This document shows positions 31,708-38,910 of a stretch of DNA of 38,910 nucleotides, one piece after another; within the stretch, counting starts at the first letter, position 1, and every line of letters starts with the position of its first letter. Below the pieces are notes generated by a model. It made no database searches and had not been told where the DNA came from. It saw nothing but the letters and a program-made list of their open reading frames with translations. Both the position numbers and the translations under genes were made by a program. The DNA lies in contig JAFWSS010000239.1 of assembly GCA_017524385.1 (NCBI GenBank), positions 1 to 38,910 of the forward strand. The letters run 5' to 3'. The stretch comes from Prevotella sp. (lineage in GTDB: Bacteria > Bacteroidota > Bacteroidia > Bacteroidales > Bacteroidaceae).

Positions 31708-32580
31708 ATGAAAAAGCGTAAAAGTGTCATTAGCAGGACTTTTCGGATTATCAGTTACAAGTTAAGACACGACTTGAAGCAGAACCTATATATCATCATC
31801 TTCGGCACCGACACCTTTTTGGGCAAAGCGTTCGATGTCTTTCTGATGATAGCCATTCTGTTGAGCATCCTTATCACCATCTTCGATTCGATGGTCAACT
31901 CTATACCATGGTTGCAGACTACATGTTATATTCTCGAGGGGTTCTTTACGCTTTTTTTCACTGCTGAATACATAGCCCGTCTGTATTGCTCACCGGAACC
32001 AAAGAAATATGCTTTAAGTTTCTTCGGCATCATAGACTTACTCGCCATACTGCCGCCCTACCTGAGTTTCTTCTTCATCAACGCCCGCTACATGATGATT
32101 ATCCGTATGTTCCGACTCATCAGGGTGTTCCGTGTGTTCAAACTCTTCAACTTCATGAGTGAGGGTAATATGCTGTTGCGTTCACTGCAGATGAGCATGA
32201 AGAAGATTTTGGTGTTCTTCCTTTTCGTGGTGATTCTGATTGTCACACTTGGTACGGTGATGTTCGTTTTCGAGAGCAATGTGCCCGACTCGAAGTTCTC
32301 GAGTATTCCCCAAAGCATCTACTGGGCAGCTGTGACGATGACCACCGTAGGTTATGGCGATATGACTCCTGTGACCGATGCGGGTCGTTTCTTCGCCACT
32401 GTCGTGATGGTCCTTGGTTATACCATCATCGCTGTTCCCACAGGTATTGTCTCTTCTGAGATGATTAAGGAAATGCATCGATTCAATGGAAAGGATGTGG
32501 TGTGTCCACATTGCCACCGTCAAGGTCATGACGGAGATGCCAACTACTGTAAATATTGCGGACATGAACTATACAACTAA
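31708..32580 (+). CDS. voltage-gated-type potassium channel with C-terminal zinc ribbon
   Basis: 290 residues. Six-segment ion channel: S1 ~43-60, S4 with regularly spaced arginines (MFRLIRVFRVFKLF, ~134-147), pore helix and K+ filter TVGYGD (213-218), S6 to ~250. A cytoplasmic tail ends in two CxxC pairs (Cys266/Cys269 in CPHC and Cys281/Cys284 in CKYC), a zinc ribbon in place of the RCK domain usual for bacterial K+ channels. Start at 31708 follows from the -7 box 25 nt upstream. Selectivity for K+ is clear from the filter; the gating signal is unknown. Confidence 0.92.
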   Translation: MKKRKSVISRTFRIISYKLRHDLKQNLYIIIFGTDTFLGKAFDVFLMIAILLSILITIFDSMVNSIPWLQTTCYILEGFFTLFFTAEYIARLYCSPEPKKYALSFFGIIDLLAILPPYLSFFFINARYMMIIRMFRLIRVFRVFKLFNFMSEGNMLLRSLQMSMKKILVFFLFVVILIVTLGTVMFVFESNVPDSKFSSIPQSIYWAAVTMTTVGYGDMTPVTDAGRFFATVVMVLGYTIIAVPTGIVSSEMIKEMHRFNGKDVVCPHCHRQGHDGDANYCKYCGHELYN

Positions 32581-32629
32581 ACCTGCTACCACAGATTCTC
32601 AATCATGTAAAAAGTATTGATTTTAGGTT

Positions 32630-33403
32630 ATGACAGTGATTTATCCTTCTCCCATTTTCGGGCCTGTGCATAGTCGCCGACTCGGAGTTTCATTGGGAAT
32701 CAACCTCTTGCCCGAGGATGGCAAGTGCTGCACGTTCGATTGCATCTATTGTGAGTGCGGATTCAACAAACAACATCCCTCCCACCATAAACTGCCAACA
32801 GTCGATGAAGTAGTTTGTGCATTGGAGGACAGACTCAAAGACATGAAAGCCAATGGCCCTATACCCGATGTCTTCACTTTTGCGGGGAATGGAGAACCCA
32901 CATTGCATCCCCATTTTCCCGAAATCATTGACGAAACCATCCGGCTTCGCGATGAATATTTCCCGCAAGCCAAAGTCAGTGTGTTGAGCAACAGTACCTT
33001 TATCGTTCGACCAGGGGTGTTTGAGGCATTGAAAAAAGTAGATAACAACATCCTCAAACTCGACACCATCAACATGGACTACATACGCCTGGTGGACCGT
33101 CCGGTAGGCCACTTCAACTTGGATGACATCATAGAGACGATGAAGGCTTTTGAAGGACACTGCATCATCCAGACCATGTTTATGAAAGGGGAGTATGCAG
33201 GCCAAAGTGTGGACAATACTACCGACCGCTATGTCCTGCCCTGGATAGAGAAGGTGGAGTATATCGATCCCTCATGCGTGATGATTTACACCATCGACCG
33301 AGAGACACCCGCACACCAGCTCAAGAAAGCCAAACCTGAGGAACTTGACCGAATCGCAGAGTTGCTCAGGGCCCGAGGCATCGAAACGTCAGTCTCTTAT
33401 TGA
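32630..33403 (+). CDS. radical SAM protein (COG0731-like)
   Basis: 257 residues. The radical SAM cluster motif CX3CX2C is at Cys34, Cys38 and Cys41 (CTFDCIYC), with the SAM-binding GNGEPTLHP. The N-terminus SRRLGVSLGINLLP is typical of COG0731 Fe-S oxidoreductases, related to the wyosine synthase TYW1. Extra cysteines (Cys33, Cys43) flank the motif. The archaeal TYW1 role in tRNA modification is not expected in a bacterium, so the substrate is unknown. It lies 49 nt after the channel gene and 8 nt before the LolA-like gene. Confidence 0.88.
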   Translation: MTVIYPSPIFGPVHSRRLGVSLGINLLPEDGKCCTFDCIYCECGFNKQHPSHHKLPTVDEVVCALEDRLKDMKANGPIPDVFTFAGNGEPTLHPHFPEIIDETIRLRDEYFPQAKVSVLSNSTFIVRPGVFEALKKVDNNILKLDTINMDYIRLVDRPVGHFNLDDIIETMKAFEGHCIIQTMFMKGEYAGQSVDNTTDRYVLPWIEKVEYIDPSCVMIYTIDRETPAHQLKKAKPEELDRIAELLRARGIETSVSY

Positions 33404-33411
33404 AATAGTAT

Positions 33412-34083
33412 ATGAATAAAATAACGTCTATAGAAATGATTAAGCAAACCACTACGACGAGGACGCGCTCTCTTATGCTGATGTTAGTCGCATTTATTCT
33501 TTTCCCAACCGCCATTGTGGCGCAGACACCCAATGAACAACAAGCACGTCGTTTTTTCGACCAGACCTACAACATGGTTTTCGGCAAACAGGGTTCCTCA
33601 CTGCACTATGATGTGAATCTTATAGGTGTTTTCAAGACCAGTGGCGACATTTGGTATAAGGACAATAAGAGCAAGTTTGTTGATGAGCGTTATAATGTGT
33701 GGAACGACGGCAAAACCTACTACAGAGTGGAGCGGAAGAAGAAGACCGTCACTCTCTACGATGCCAATTCTGAAAAAAAGGACAAATATGCCAACGATTT
33801 CAAGTTCTCACCCGAAGACTATACCTACCATATTGCCGACGACCCCAAGGGCTATCTGATTACTTTGAAGCTGAAGCCAGGATGCAAGGGAATGAAACTG
33901 GTCAAGATTTTGCTTGACAAGAAAACCCGTGCGCCCATCAACTTGCGCATCAAGGTGGCTTTCTTCTGGGCTCATGTCAACATCAGCAAGTTCAAGAGCG
34001 GAGACATCAGCGACGATATATTTGTTTTCCCGCTCAAGACCTACGCGGATTACGATTGTATCGACAAGAGAGGGGAAGGGTAG
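33412..34083 (+). CDS. LolA-like periplasmic protein
   Basis: 223 residues (215 if started at the ATG at 33436, which gives the more compact signal peptide MIKQTTTTRTRSLMLML). The signal peptide ends near AIVAQ. The mature part is a mixed-beta protein with GDIWYKDNKSKFVDERYNV, TYYRVERKKKTVTLYD and INLRIKVAFFWAHVNISKF, resembling the LolA-like fold of lipoprotein carriers in Bacteroidota. The similarity is by pattern, so a lipoprotein-carrier role is inferred. The gap to the radical SAM gene is only 8 nt. Confidence 0.65.
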   Translation: MNKITSIEMIKQTTTTRTRSLMLMLVAFILFPTAIVAQTPNEQQARRFFDQTYNMVFGKQGSSLHYDVNLIGVFKTSGDIWYKDNKSKFVDERYNVWNDGKTYYRVERKKKTVTLYDANSEKKDKYANDFKFSPEDYTYHIADDPKGYLITLKLKPGCKGMKLVKILLDKKTRAPINLRIKVAFFWAHVNISKFKSGDISDDIFVFPLKTYADYDCIDKRGEG

Positions 34084-34115
34084 GCTTAATAGCGCATATT
34101 ATCATCAAGAGTGAT

Positions 34116-34164
34116 AAGTGTCCATTTCCGAACATGAAGAGTGTCCGAAAATGGACACTTTTTT
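34116..34164 (+). terminator. possible terminator after the LolA-like gene (overlaps dyad sites)
   Basis: AAGTGTCCATTT (34116-34127) pairs perfectly with AAATGGACACTT (34149-34160), and Ts continue to 34164. The same bases form two GTGTCC dyads that fit activator sites, so either or both functions are possible. Confidence 0.5.
34118..34158 (+). promoter_or_regulatory. two dyad sites upstream of the sigma-54 promoter (candidate activator sites)
   Basis: Site 2 (34141-34158) is a perfect GTGTCC-N6-GGACAC dyad. Site 1 (34118-34135) is GTGTCC-N6-GAACAT, four of six bases matching in its right half. Their centres are 23 bp apart and about 76-99 bp upstream of the predicted start at ~34225, the normal place for NtrC-family enhancer sites. 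Confidence 0.55.
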
Positions 34165-34198
34165 ATTTGCCTATACTCATTATCAGCGAGTTATGAGT

Positions 34199-34215
34199 TT
34201 GGCACGGTTCTTGCC
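34199..34215 (+). promoter_or_regulatory. sigma-54 (-24/-12) promoter of the permease operon
   Basis: TTGGCACGGTTCTTGCC matches the sigma-54 consensus TGGCACG-N4-TTGC at every position. GG (34201-34202) and GC (34213-34214) are 12 bp apart as required. It predicts transcription from ~34225, about 72 nt before the first permease ATG. Confidence 0.75.
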
Positions 34216-34241
34216 AATGAAAAAGAAGGATTTTCGTTATT

Positions 34242-34261
34242 TCGTTATAACGTTATAACGA
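34242..34261 (+). promoter_or_regulatory. perfect 20-bp palindrome in the permease leader
   Basis: TCGTTATAACGTTATAACGA is its own reverse complement and lies 17-36 nt after the predicted sigma-54 start. The flanks repeat ACGAGAAAACGA twice (34259-34285). It could be an operator or a leader hairpin, or part of a simple-sequence tract. Confidence 0.45.
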
Positions 34262-34296
34262 GAAAACGAATAAACGAGAAAACGAAAAAAAAGAAT

Positions 34297-35646
34297 ATGA
34301 CAACCCATTTTCGACAAGCCCTCGCCTTGTTGCGCGAGGAACGACTATTCTCCGGCATCTACATCGCTGGCACGGCATTGGCCATAGCCTTTACGATGGT
34401 GATGGCCGTGGTGTATTACATCAAGCTTGCCCCCATCTACCCTGAGCCGAATCGCGCACGGACCGTCTATTTCGAAGGCATCCGAATCGAGGCCGAGAAC
34501 GGTGGAATGGGACAGACCGGTTTCAGTGCCAAAGCATACGAGGACTGGTTCAAGTCCAGCCCGAATATCGAGTACTGCTCGCCCACGCTGTTGGCGGCTG
34601 GAACGGGCAAGACAATAGGCCGTTGCCACACCAGTGTGGTGCGTGGCAAGGATGACTACTTGGATGTGGTCCGCAACGAGGTCAGTACCGATTTCTTCCG
34701 CATCTATGAATACGAATTCTTGAGCGGACATCCCTTTACCCAAAAGGAAGTGGAGGGGAAAGAAGCCGTCTGCGTCATCAGCGATGCTTTGGCCGAACGG
34801 CTGTACGGCAAAGGCGTGGATGCCTTGGGAAAGACAGTGGAGATGGAGAGTGACCTCAATCTGAGGGTGGTAGGCGTGGTACGCGGTGGCAGTCAACTGA
34901 CCCCCGACAGTTATGCCGACATCATCATGCCATACTCTATGTTGGATGTGAAATTCGGTAGCGACTATCAAGGTGTCTATTCCATTGTGGCCACCGTGCG
35001 CGATGACGAGCACCTGCAGGCCTTGAAGCAGGAACTGGACGACGTGGCTACACGCTGCTGGCAGTCTCATCGCGATCAACTGCCCCAATTCGGTTTCGGT
35101 GAGGGCGTGAAGATGAAACTGGTGCTGACCAGGAATTTGGAAACCCATCCCATGCACGTGCTGCAAACTGAGAACCGCGACGGCATGTTTGGCAGACTGA
35201 CGAACTGGCAACTCATCAAGCATTATGCCGGCATCTTGTTCGTCCTGCTCTTTGTGCCTGCCCTCAACCTTTGCGGCATCGTGGGAGGACGCATGGAACG
35301 GCGGTCGGCGGAGATGGCCGTTCGCAAGACCTTCGGCGCACGGCGCAGCACGCTCCTGAACCAGGTGGTGGGAGAGAACCTTGTGCTGACATCTATCGGC
35401 GGTGTCATCGGTCTTTTGCTGTCCTGGCTCGCCATTTACGGGTTGCGCACGCAAATTCTCGGCATGTTCTTCGACAACAGCAACCTGTCCACGGCTCCGA
35501 TTGTAGAAGGTGAGATGCTCTTCGCCCCGACGCTGTTTGTCGGTGCCTTTTTCGCTATCCTGCTGCTCAACCTCCTGGCAGCCGTTGTACCAGCCTGGTG
35601 GAGCCTGAGAAAACCTATTGTGGAATCAATGATGGAAAAGAGATGA
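34297..35646 (+). CDS. ABC transporter permease, FtsX/MacB type (A)
   Basis: 449 residues. One N-terminal membrane segment (IYIAGTALAIAFTMVMAVVY), a periplasmic MacB-like core domain (~50-300), then three C-terminal segments. The FtsX signature is FGARRSTLLNQVVGENLVL, after MAVRKT; the end SLRKPIVESMMEKR is typical. Start at 34297: the longer frame would begin inside the dyad/terminator region, upstream of the promoter. The next gene overlaps the stop by 4 nt (ATGA). No ATPase lies in this window. The role is probably MacB-like export or mechanotransmission at the inner membrane; substrate unknown. Confidence 0.9.
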   Translation: MTTHFRQALALLREERLFSGIYIAGTALAIAFTMVMAVVYYIKLAPIYPEPNRARTVYFEGIRIEAENGGMGQTGFSAKAYEDWFKSSPNIEYCSPTLLAAGTGKTIGRCHTSVVRGKDDYLDVVRNEVSTDFFRIYEYEFLSGHPFTQKEVEGKEAVCVISDALAERLYGKGVDALGKTVEMESDLNLRVVGVVRGGSQLTPDSYADIIMPYSMLDVKFGSDYQGVYSIVATVRDDEHLQALKQELDDVATRCWQSHRDQLPQFGFGEGVKMKLVLTRNLETHPMHVLQTENRDGMFGRLTNWQLIKHYAGILFVLLFVPALNLCGIVGGRMERRSAEMAVRKTFGARRSTLLNQVVGENLVLTSIGGVIGLLLSWLAIYGLRTQILGMFFDNSNLSTAPIVEGEMLFAPTLFVGAFFAILLLNLLAAVVPAWWSLRKPIVESMMEKR

Positions 35647-36950
35647 AAACAAGACTGCACAATATCCTGAATGCCAATACTTGGCTGTTTATCGAATTGG
35701 TCATCATCACCGTCGTGGCATGGGCGGTATTCGACCCCGCTATCGTCAACCTGTATTACCGTAGCCTGCCTCTCGGCTACGACAGCGAACAACTGCTCTA
35801 TGCTCAAACAGTGGGAGGCGGTGAATGGACTGTTGACGAAAACGGTACACCGCAAGACCCTTATCGCATGACAGAGGCGCGCCGCCTCCAGATGTTACGA
35901 CAACTCACATCCGTGGAGGGGGTGTCCTCGGCATATTTTTACAACAATTCATACGGTGACATCGGATACACGAATGGGTCCTACACGGAATGTTGGAATG
36001 GTAGCGATACACTCTATTTGGCTACTGTCAACTTCGTTTCTGATTGCCATTTCTTCGAGACTTACGGTTTGCGTTCCCTTCCTGGCAGTCCGTCGGTAGA
36101 GGAACTCTCCCAAATCAAACAGCAAGACAGTCAGGTCGTGCTGACTCGTTCTGGTGCTATCGCGTTGTTCGGCACAACCGATGTGGTGGGCCGTCAGCTC
36201 ACGATCTGCTATAACCCGCCTTTCGTGGTGAGGGTGGCAGGTGTTGTGGAGGATTTCCGCAAAATGATGCCCAACAACCTGCGTTCGCTTATCTTCGTTG
36301 CCCAAGAAAATATCCAAACAGATTGTCAATGCGTCATCCGTCTGAAAAATGGCATCGACGCGCAGCGGTTCGTGGAGGAACATGGACAGGAACTGATTCG
36401 CAACGGAAAGACGGATTTCAACCGCATCAGTCGTCTCATGACCTACGATGACTGGTTGCGCCAACTGGAACTCGACGACGGACGCACGCAAGAAGTGAAC
36501 CGCAGTCTGGCACTGGCTTTCTTCTTCCTCGTCAACCTGATGCTGGCCGTCATCGGCACGGTATGGCTTCATGCCAAGCGGCGCACGGAAGAATGCGGTG
36601 TGCGACGTGCTTTCGGAGCCACTCGCTGGCGTATGCTTGGCGATTTCCTATGGCGGAATGCCCTGTTGGCCACCATTGCTGTAGTCATCGGCTGCATCAT
36701 CTACTTGAACTATGTCTACAGCGGCATCACCGAGTACAATGGAAACATGTACAGTGAAGCGCTCTACAATACGGGGGTGATGGTGGATTTGGCTACCGAT
36801 AGGTCCTGGCCCGACCTTTTCTGGTCTCATTTCCTTGTGGTCAGCGTCATCGTCTATCTTGTTCTTCTGTTCACCGTCCTCATCGGCACCGCCATTCCCG
36901 CTGTGAAGATTATCAGGACCAAGATTACCAATGCACTGAGGGACGAGTGA
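35643..36950 (+). CDS. ABC transporter permease, FtsX/MacB type (B)
   Basis: 435 residues. Membrane segment at ~16-34 (IELVIITVVAWAVFDPAIV), a large periplasmic domain, and the C-terminal FtsX block RTEECGVRRAFGATRWRML plus two further segments. It differs from A: it has a short basic head (MKTRLHNILNANTW) and a FDPAIVNLYYRSLPLGYD linker, shared with the fourth gene. The start ATG overlaps the stop of gene A. The upstream codons in this frame (35598-35642) lie inside gene A and are not used. Confidence 0.9.
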   Translation: MKTRLHNILNANTWLFIELVIITVVAWAVFDPAIVNLYYRSLPLGYDSEQLLYAQTVGGGEWTVDENGTPQDPYRMTEARRLQMLRQLTSVEGVSSAYFYNNSYGDIGYTNGSYTECWNGSDTLYLATVNFVSDCHFFETYGLRSLPGSPSVEELSQIKQQDSQVVLTRSGAIALFGTTDVVGRQLTICYNPPFVVRVAGVVEDFRKMMPNNLRSLIFVAQENIQTDCQCVIRLKNGIDAQRFVEEHGQELIRNGKTDFNRISRLMTYDDWLRQLELDDGRTQEVNRSLALAFFFLVNLMLAVIGTVWLHAKRRTEECGVRRAFGATRWRMLGDFLWRNALLATIAVVIGCIIYLNYVYSGITEYNGNMYSEALYNTGVMVDLATDRSWPDLFWSHFLVVSVIVYLVLLFTVLIGTAIPAVKIIRTKITNALRDE

Positions 36951-36991
36951 TTCCGCCAATGTCTGTCTGATAAAACGTCAAATAGAAAAAT

Positions 36992-38272
36992 ATGAAAATG
37001 ATACGACAAGTACTCGCCCTGATGCGCGAGGAGAAACTCTACTCAGCCATGTACATCGCAGGCACTGCATTAGCCATTGCCTTCACGATGCTCATTGCCG
37101 AGGTGTATTACGTGAAGGTGGCCGACATTGCGCCAGAGGTGCGGCGCAGCACGACGTACTATCTGTATGGATACGGTATGAAAAATGAACCTTCACGTTT
37201 AGGGAACATTGTACACGATGACTTCCGTGACCTGTTCCAAAAGATGAAGACGCCAGAGTGCATAACAGCCGTCACGAATTTCTGGGACTATAACTTGTTC
37301 TCCATGAAACTCGCCGACGGCCTGCACGACCGTAACGTAAAGGTGAAGATGACCGAGCCGGGATTCTTCCACTTCTATCAGTACCGTTTCATCGAGGGAG
37401 CGCCTTTCACGCAGGATGACTTCGACAACGGGCGGCAGCAGGTGGTCGTGACCGAGGAAATTGCAAAACTGGTAGCCAAAGGCAATGCTGTCGGCTCTAC
37501 CATCAACATCAATAATTTCGACTTCCGCATCTGCGGCGTGGTCGAGACGCCAAGCGAGCTGACGGAACGTTGCGTGGCCGACGTGTGGTGGCCGTACACC
37601 GCCAAGGGATGGTTAGACTACCAAAACGAAAACTACCACGAAATACCAGTAATGGTCTATTTCAGCGTGCCAGCCGACCGTCGCGATGCCTTCAGGCAAG
37701 AGCTGAAGGAGGTGGAGGTGCGCTATAACTCCCTGCATAAAGACAATCCTGTTGACATGTTCGCGCAGCTCTACACGCACTATGCCTGGATAGGCAGGGA
37801 ACTCAACGACCTGTTCAATGGCTGGGACAGCAACCCGCTTTGGTACATCGTGCCCTCCGTCCTGTTTCTGCTGTTTGTGCCTGCAGTAAACCTGAGCGGC
37901 ATGGTGGCCAGCCGTATGGAGCACCGTCTGCCCGAAATGGCTGTGCGCAAGGCGTTTGGTGCCAAGCGGCGCACACTGCTGTGGCAGGTCGTCGTGGAGA
38001 ACCTTTTGCTGACGCTCATCGGTGGCATCGTGGGGCTTTGCATTGCATGGATGGCACTTTACGCGTGGCGTGATTGGGTGTTCGTCATCTTCGCCTACGG
38101 AGCCACGACATATAACGCTGTGCCTATCCTTAAAGGCGAAATGTTCTTTGGCCCCGCCATCTTCGCCATCGCCCTGCTCGTCTGCTGCGTGCTTAACGTC
38201 TTGGCGGCGACGCTTCCCGCATGGCTCAGCCTCAGAAAACCAATCGTGGAATCAATGATGTTACGCAAATGA
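36992..38272 (+). CDS. ABC transporter permease, FtsX/MacB type (A')
   Basis: 426 residues, paralog of gene A: the N-terminus VLALMREEKLYSAMYIAGTA parallels ALALLREERLFSGIYIAGTA, and the FtsX block (MAVRKAFGAKRRTLLWQVV) and the end SLRKPIVESMM are shared. The periplasmic domain has diverged strongly. It begins 41 nt after gene B and its stop overlaps the ATG of the next gene by 4 nt, exactly like the A-B junction. Confidence 0.9.
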   Translation: MKMIRQVLALMREEKLYSAMYIAGTALAIAFTMLIAEVYYVKVADIAPEVRRSTTYYLYGYGMKNEPSRLGNIVHDDFRDLFQKMKTPECITAVTNFWDYNLFSMKLADGLHDRNVKVKMTEPGFFHFYQYRFIEGAPFTQDDFDNGRQQVVVTEEIAKLVAKGNAVGSTININNFDFRICGVVETPSELTERCVADVWWPYTAKGWLDYQNENYHEIPVMVYFSVPADRRDAFRQELKEVEVRYNSLHKDNPVDMFAQLYTHYAWIGRELNDLFNGWDSNPLWYIVPSVLFLLFVPAVNLSGMVASRMEHRLPEMAVRKAFGAKRRTLLWQVVVENLLLTLIGGIVGLCIAWMALYAWRDWVFVIFAYGATTYNAVPILKGEMFFGPAIFAIALLVCCVLNVLAATLPAWLSLRKPIVESMMLRK

Positions 38273-38910
38273 AACAATTGAAAGACATATTCCGCCGGAA
38301 ATCGTCCATCTGGCTTGCCATCGAACTCGTGCTCGTCACCTTTGCTTGCTGGTGGGCATTTGACCCTGTCATTGTCGCAACCTACGTCGCCGGAATGCCG
38401 ATGGGCTACGATGCCGACCGCATCGTGAAGTTCGAAGTGGCCAGTTCCAGTAATCTTAAAGAACAGAAATGGGAAGATATTGTCGACGAGGAGAGTGTCT
38501 TGCTTCAGAAGGTGCAGGATATGGACGGTGTGGAGATGGCCTACGCGGCGAGTTCAACACCCATAGGATTCGGCACCGCGTCGATGCCCAAGTACTTCTA
38601 CCATGACGGCGACTCCGTTCAATGCTTTTGTTTTGGCTATAACAAGGACTCGCGGATGTTCGAGGTCTATGGCATTCAGTCGCTGACACCCGGTGTGCCG
38701 ACAAGTGAACTGTCACACGACTGCGAAGAGTACAATACCATCATCCTGACGCGCTCTGTGGCGATGAAGCTCTTCGGCACCATCGACGTGGCTGGACGGA
38801 AGTTGCTTGCAAGCCAACTGAACTTTGACGGCGACGAGCCGGAATGGGTAAAAGACAAATACTACTCCATCCGCGCCGTTGTAGAGGATGTGCGCTCTTT
38901 CGGGTACGAC
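38269..38910 (+). CDS. ABC transporter permease, FtsX/MacB type (B'), 5' part
   Basis: 214 codons without a stop, running off the window end. It begins MKQLKDIFRRKSSIWLAIEL, then VLVTFACWWAFDPVIV and MPMGYDADRIV, paralogous to the head of gene B (SLPLGYD). The rest is the N-terminal half of the periplasmic MacB-like domain (ILTRSVAMKLFGTIDVAGRK, YYSIRAVVEDVRSF); the C-terminal membrane block lies outside the window. Overlaps the previous stop by 4 nt. Confidence 0.85.
   Translation, partial: MKQLKDIFRRKSSIWLAIELVLVTFACWWAFDPVIVATYVAGMPMGYDADRIVKFEVASSSNLKEQKWEDIVDEESVLLQKVQDMDGVEMAYAASSTPIGFGTASMPKYFYHDGDSVQCFCFGYNKDSRMFEVYGIQSLTPGVPTSELSHDCEEYNTIILTRSVAMKLFGTIDVAGRKLLASQLNFDGDEPEWVKDKYYSIRAVVEDVRSFGYD

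Noticed and set aside
34141-34296. Longer N-terminus for permease A
   Set aside because: It would begin in the dyad/terminator region, upstream of the sigma-54 promoter.
34345-35454. 369-codon minus-strand frame
   Set aside because: Antisense shadow of permease A, His/Gln-rich without domain or promoter.

Overview
The window looks like a chromosomal segment of a Bacteroidales bacterium, most likely Prevotella/Segatella or a close relative. Evidence: many promoters carry the Bacteroidota -7 box TAnnTTTG; most genes lack a Shine-Dalgarno sequence; and the gene content is typical of the order (S46 dipeptidyl-peptidase, DUF4254 beside a family 9 glycosyltransferase, succinylornithine-type transcarbamylase, KorAB, BspA-type leucine-rich repeats, FISUMP-domain surface proteins).

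Layout. (1) 1-5100: an accessory surface-protein block with FISUMP-domain proteins and a BspA-like gene that has lost its ATG and is broken off into the tail of an unrelated nuclease gene. (2) 5100-11490: a gene-poor, repeat-rich region. It holds an amidase lipoprotein, a small lipoprotein and two AAA-ATPase/PD-(D/E)XK genes of different families. Three copies of a structured intergenic repeat and two 56-nt elements predicted to fold as a three-way junction lie between them. (3) 11490-13630: a membrane Ser/Thr kinase with its upstream partner, then tRNA-Arg(CCU). (4) 14080-20930: greA and a HIT protein, then ruvB, a Wzx-like flippase, an S46 peptidase and a glycosyltransferase, all on the plus strand. 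(5) 20980-23740: a minus-strand envelope operon (DUF4254, GT9, LpxL-like acyltransferase). (6) 23980-28510: LOG-family protein, PfkB kinase, DEAD-box helicase, and the transcarbamylase of arginine synthesis. (7) 28730-34080: korAB, a voltage-gated-type ion channel with a zinc ribbon, a radical SAM protein and a LolA-like protein. (8) 34100-38910: an operon of four FtsX/MacB-type permeases in an A-B-A'-B' arrangement, cut by the window end.

Most notable signals. The permease operon is preceded by a near-perfect sigma-54 (-24/-12) promoter with two dyad sites upstream, which suggests control by an NtrC-type activator encoded elsewhere. The structured repeats around the two ATPase-nuclease genes, together with a remnant of a third such gene, suggest a locus that has been repeatedly rearranged. 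Smaller points are an attenuator-like hairpin in the greA leader, an orphan consensus promoter, and natural variants at specificity positions of the transcarbamylase and the S46 peptidase. All family assignments come from reading the sequence; no database search was run.
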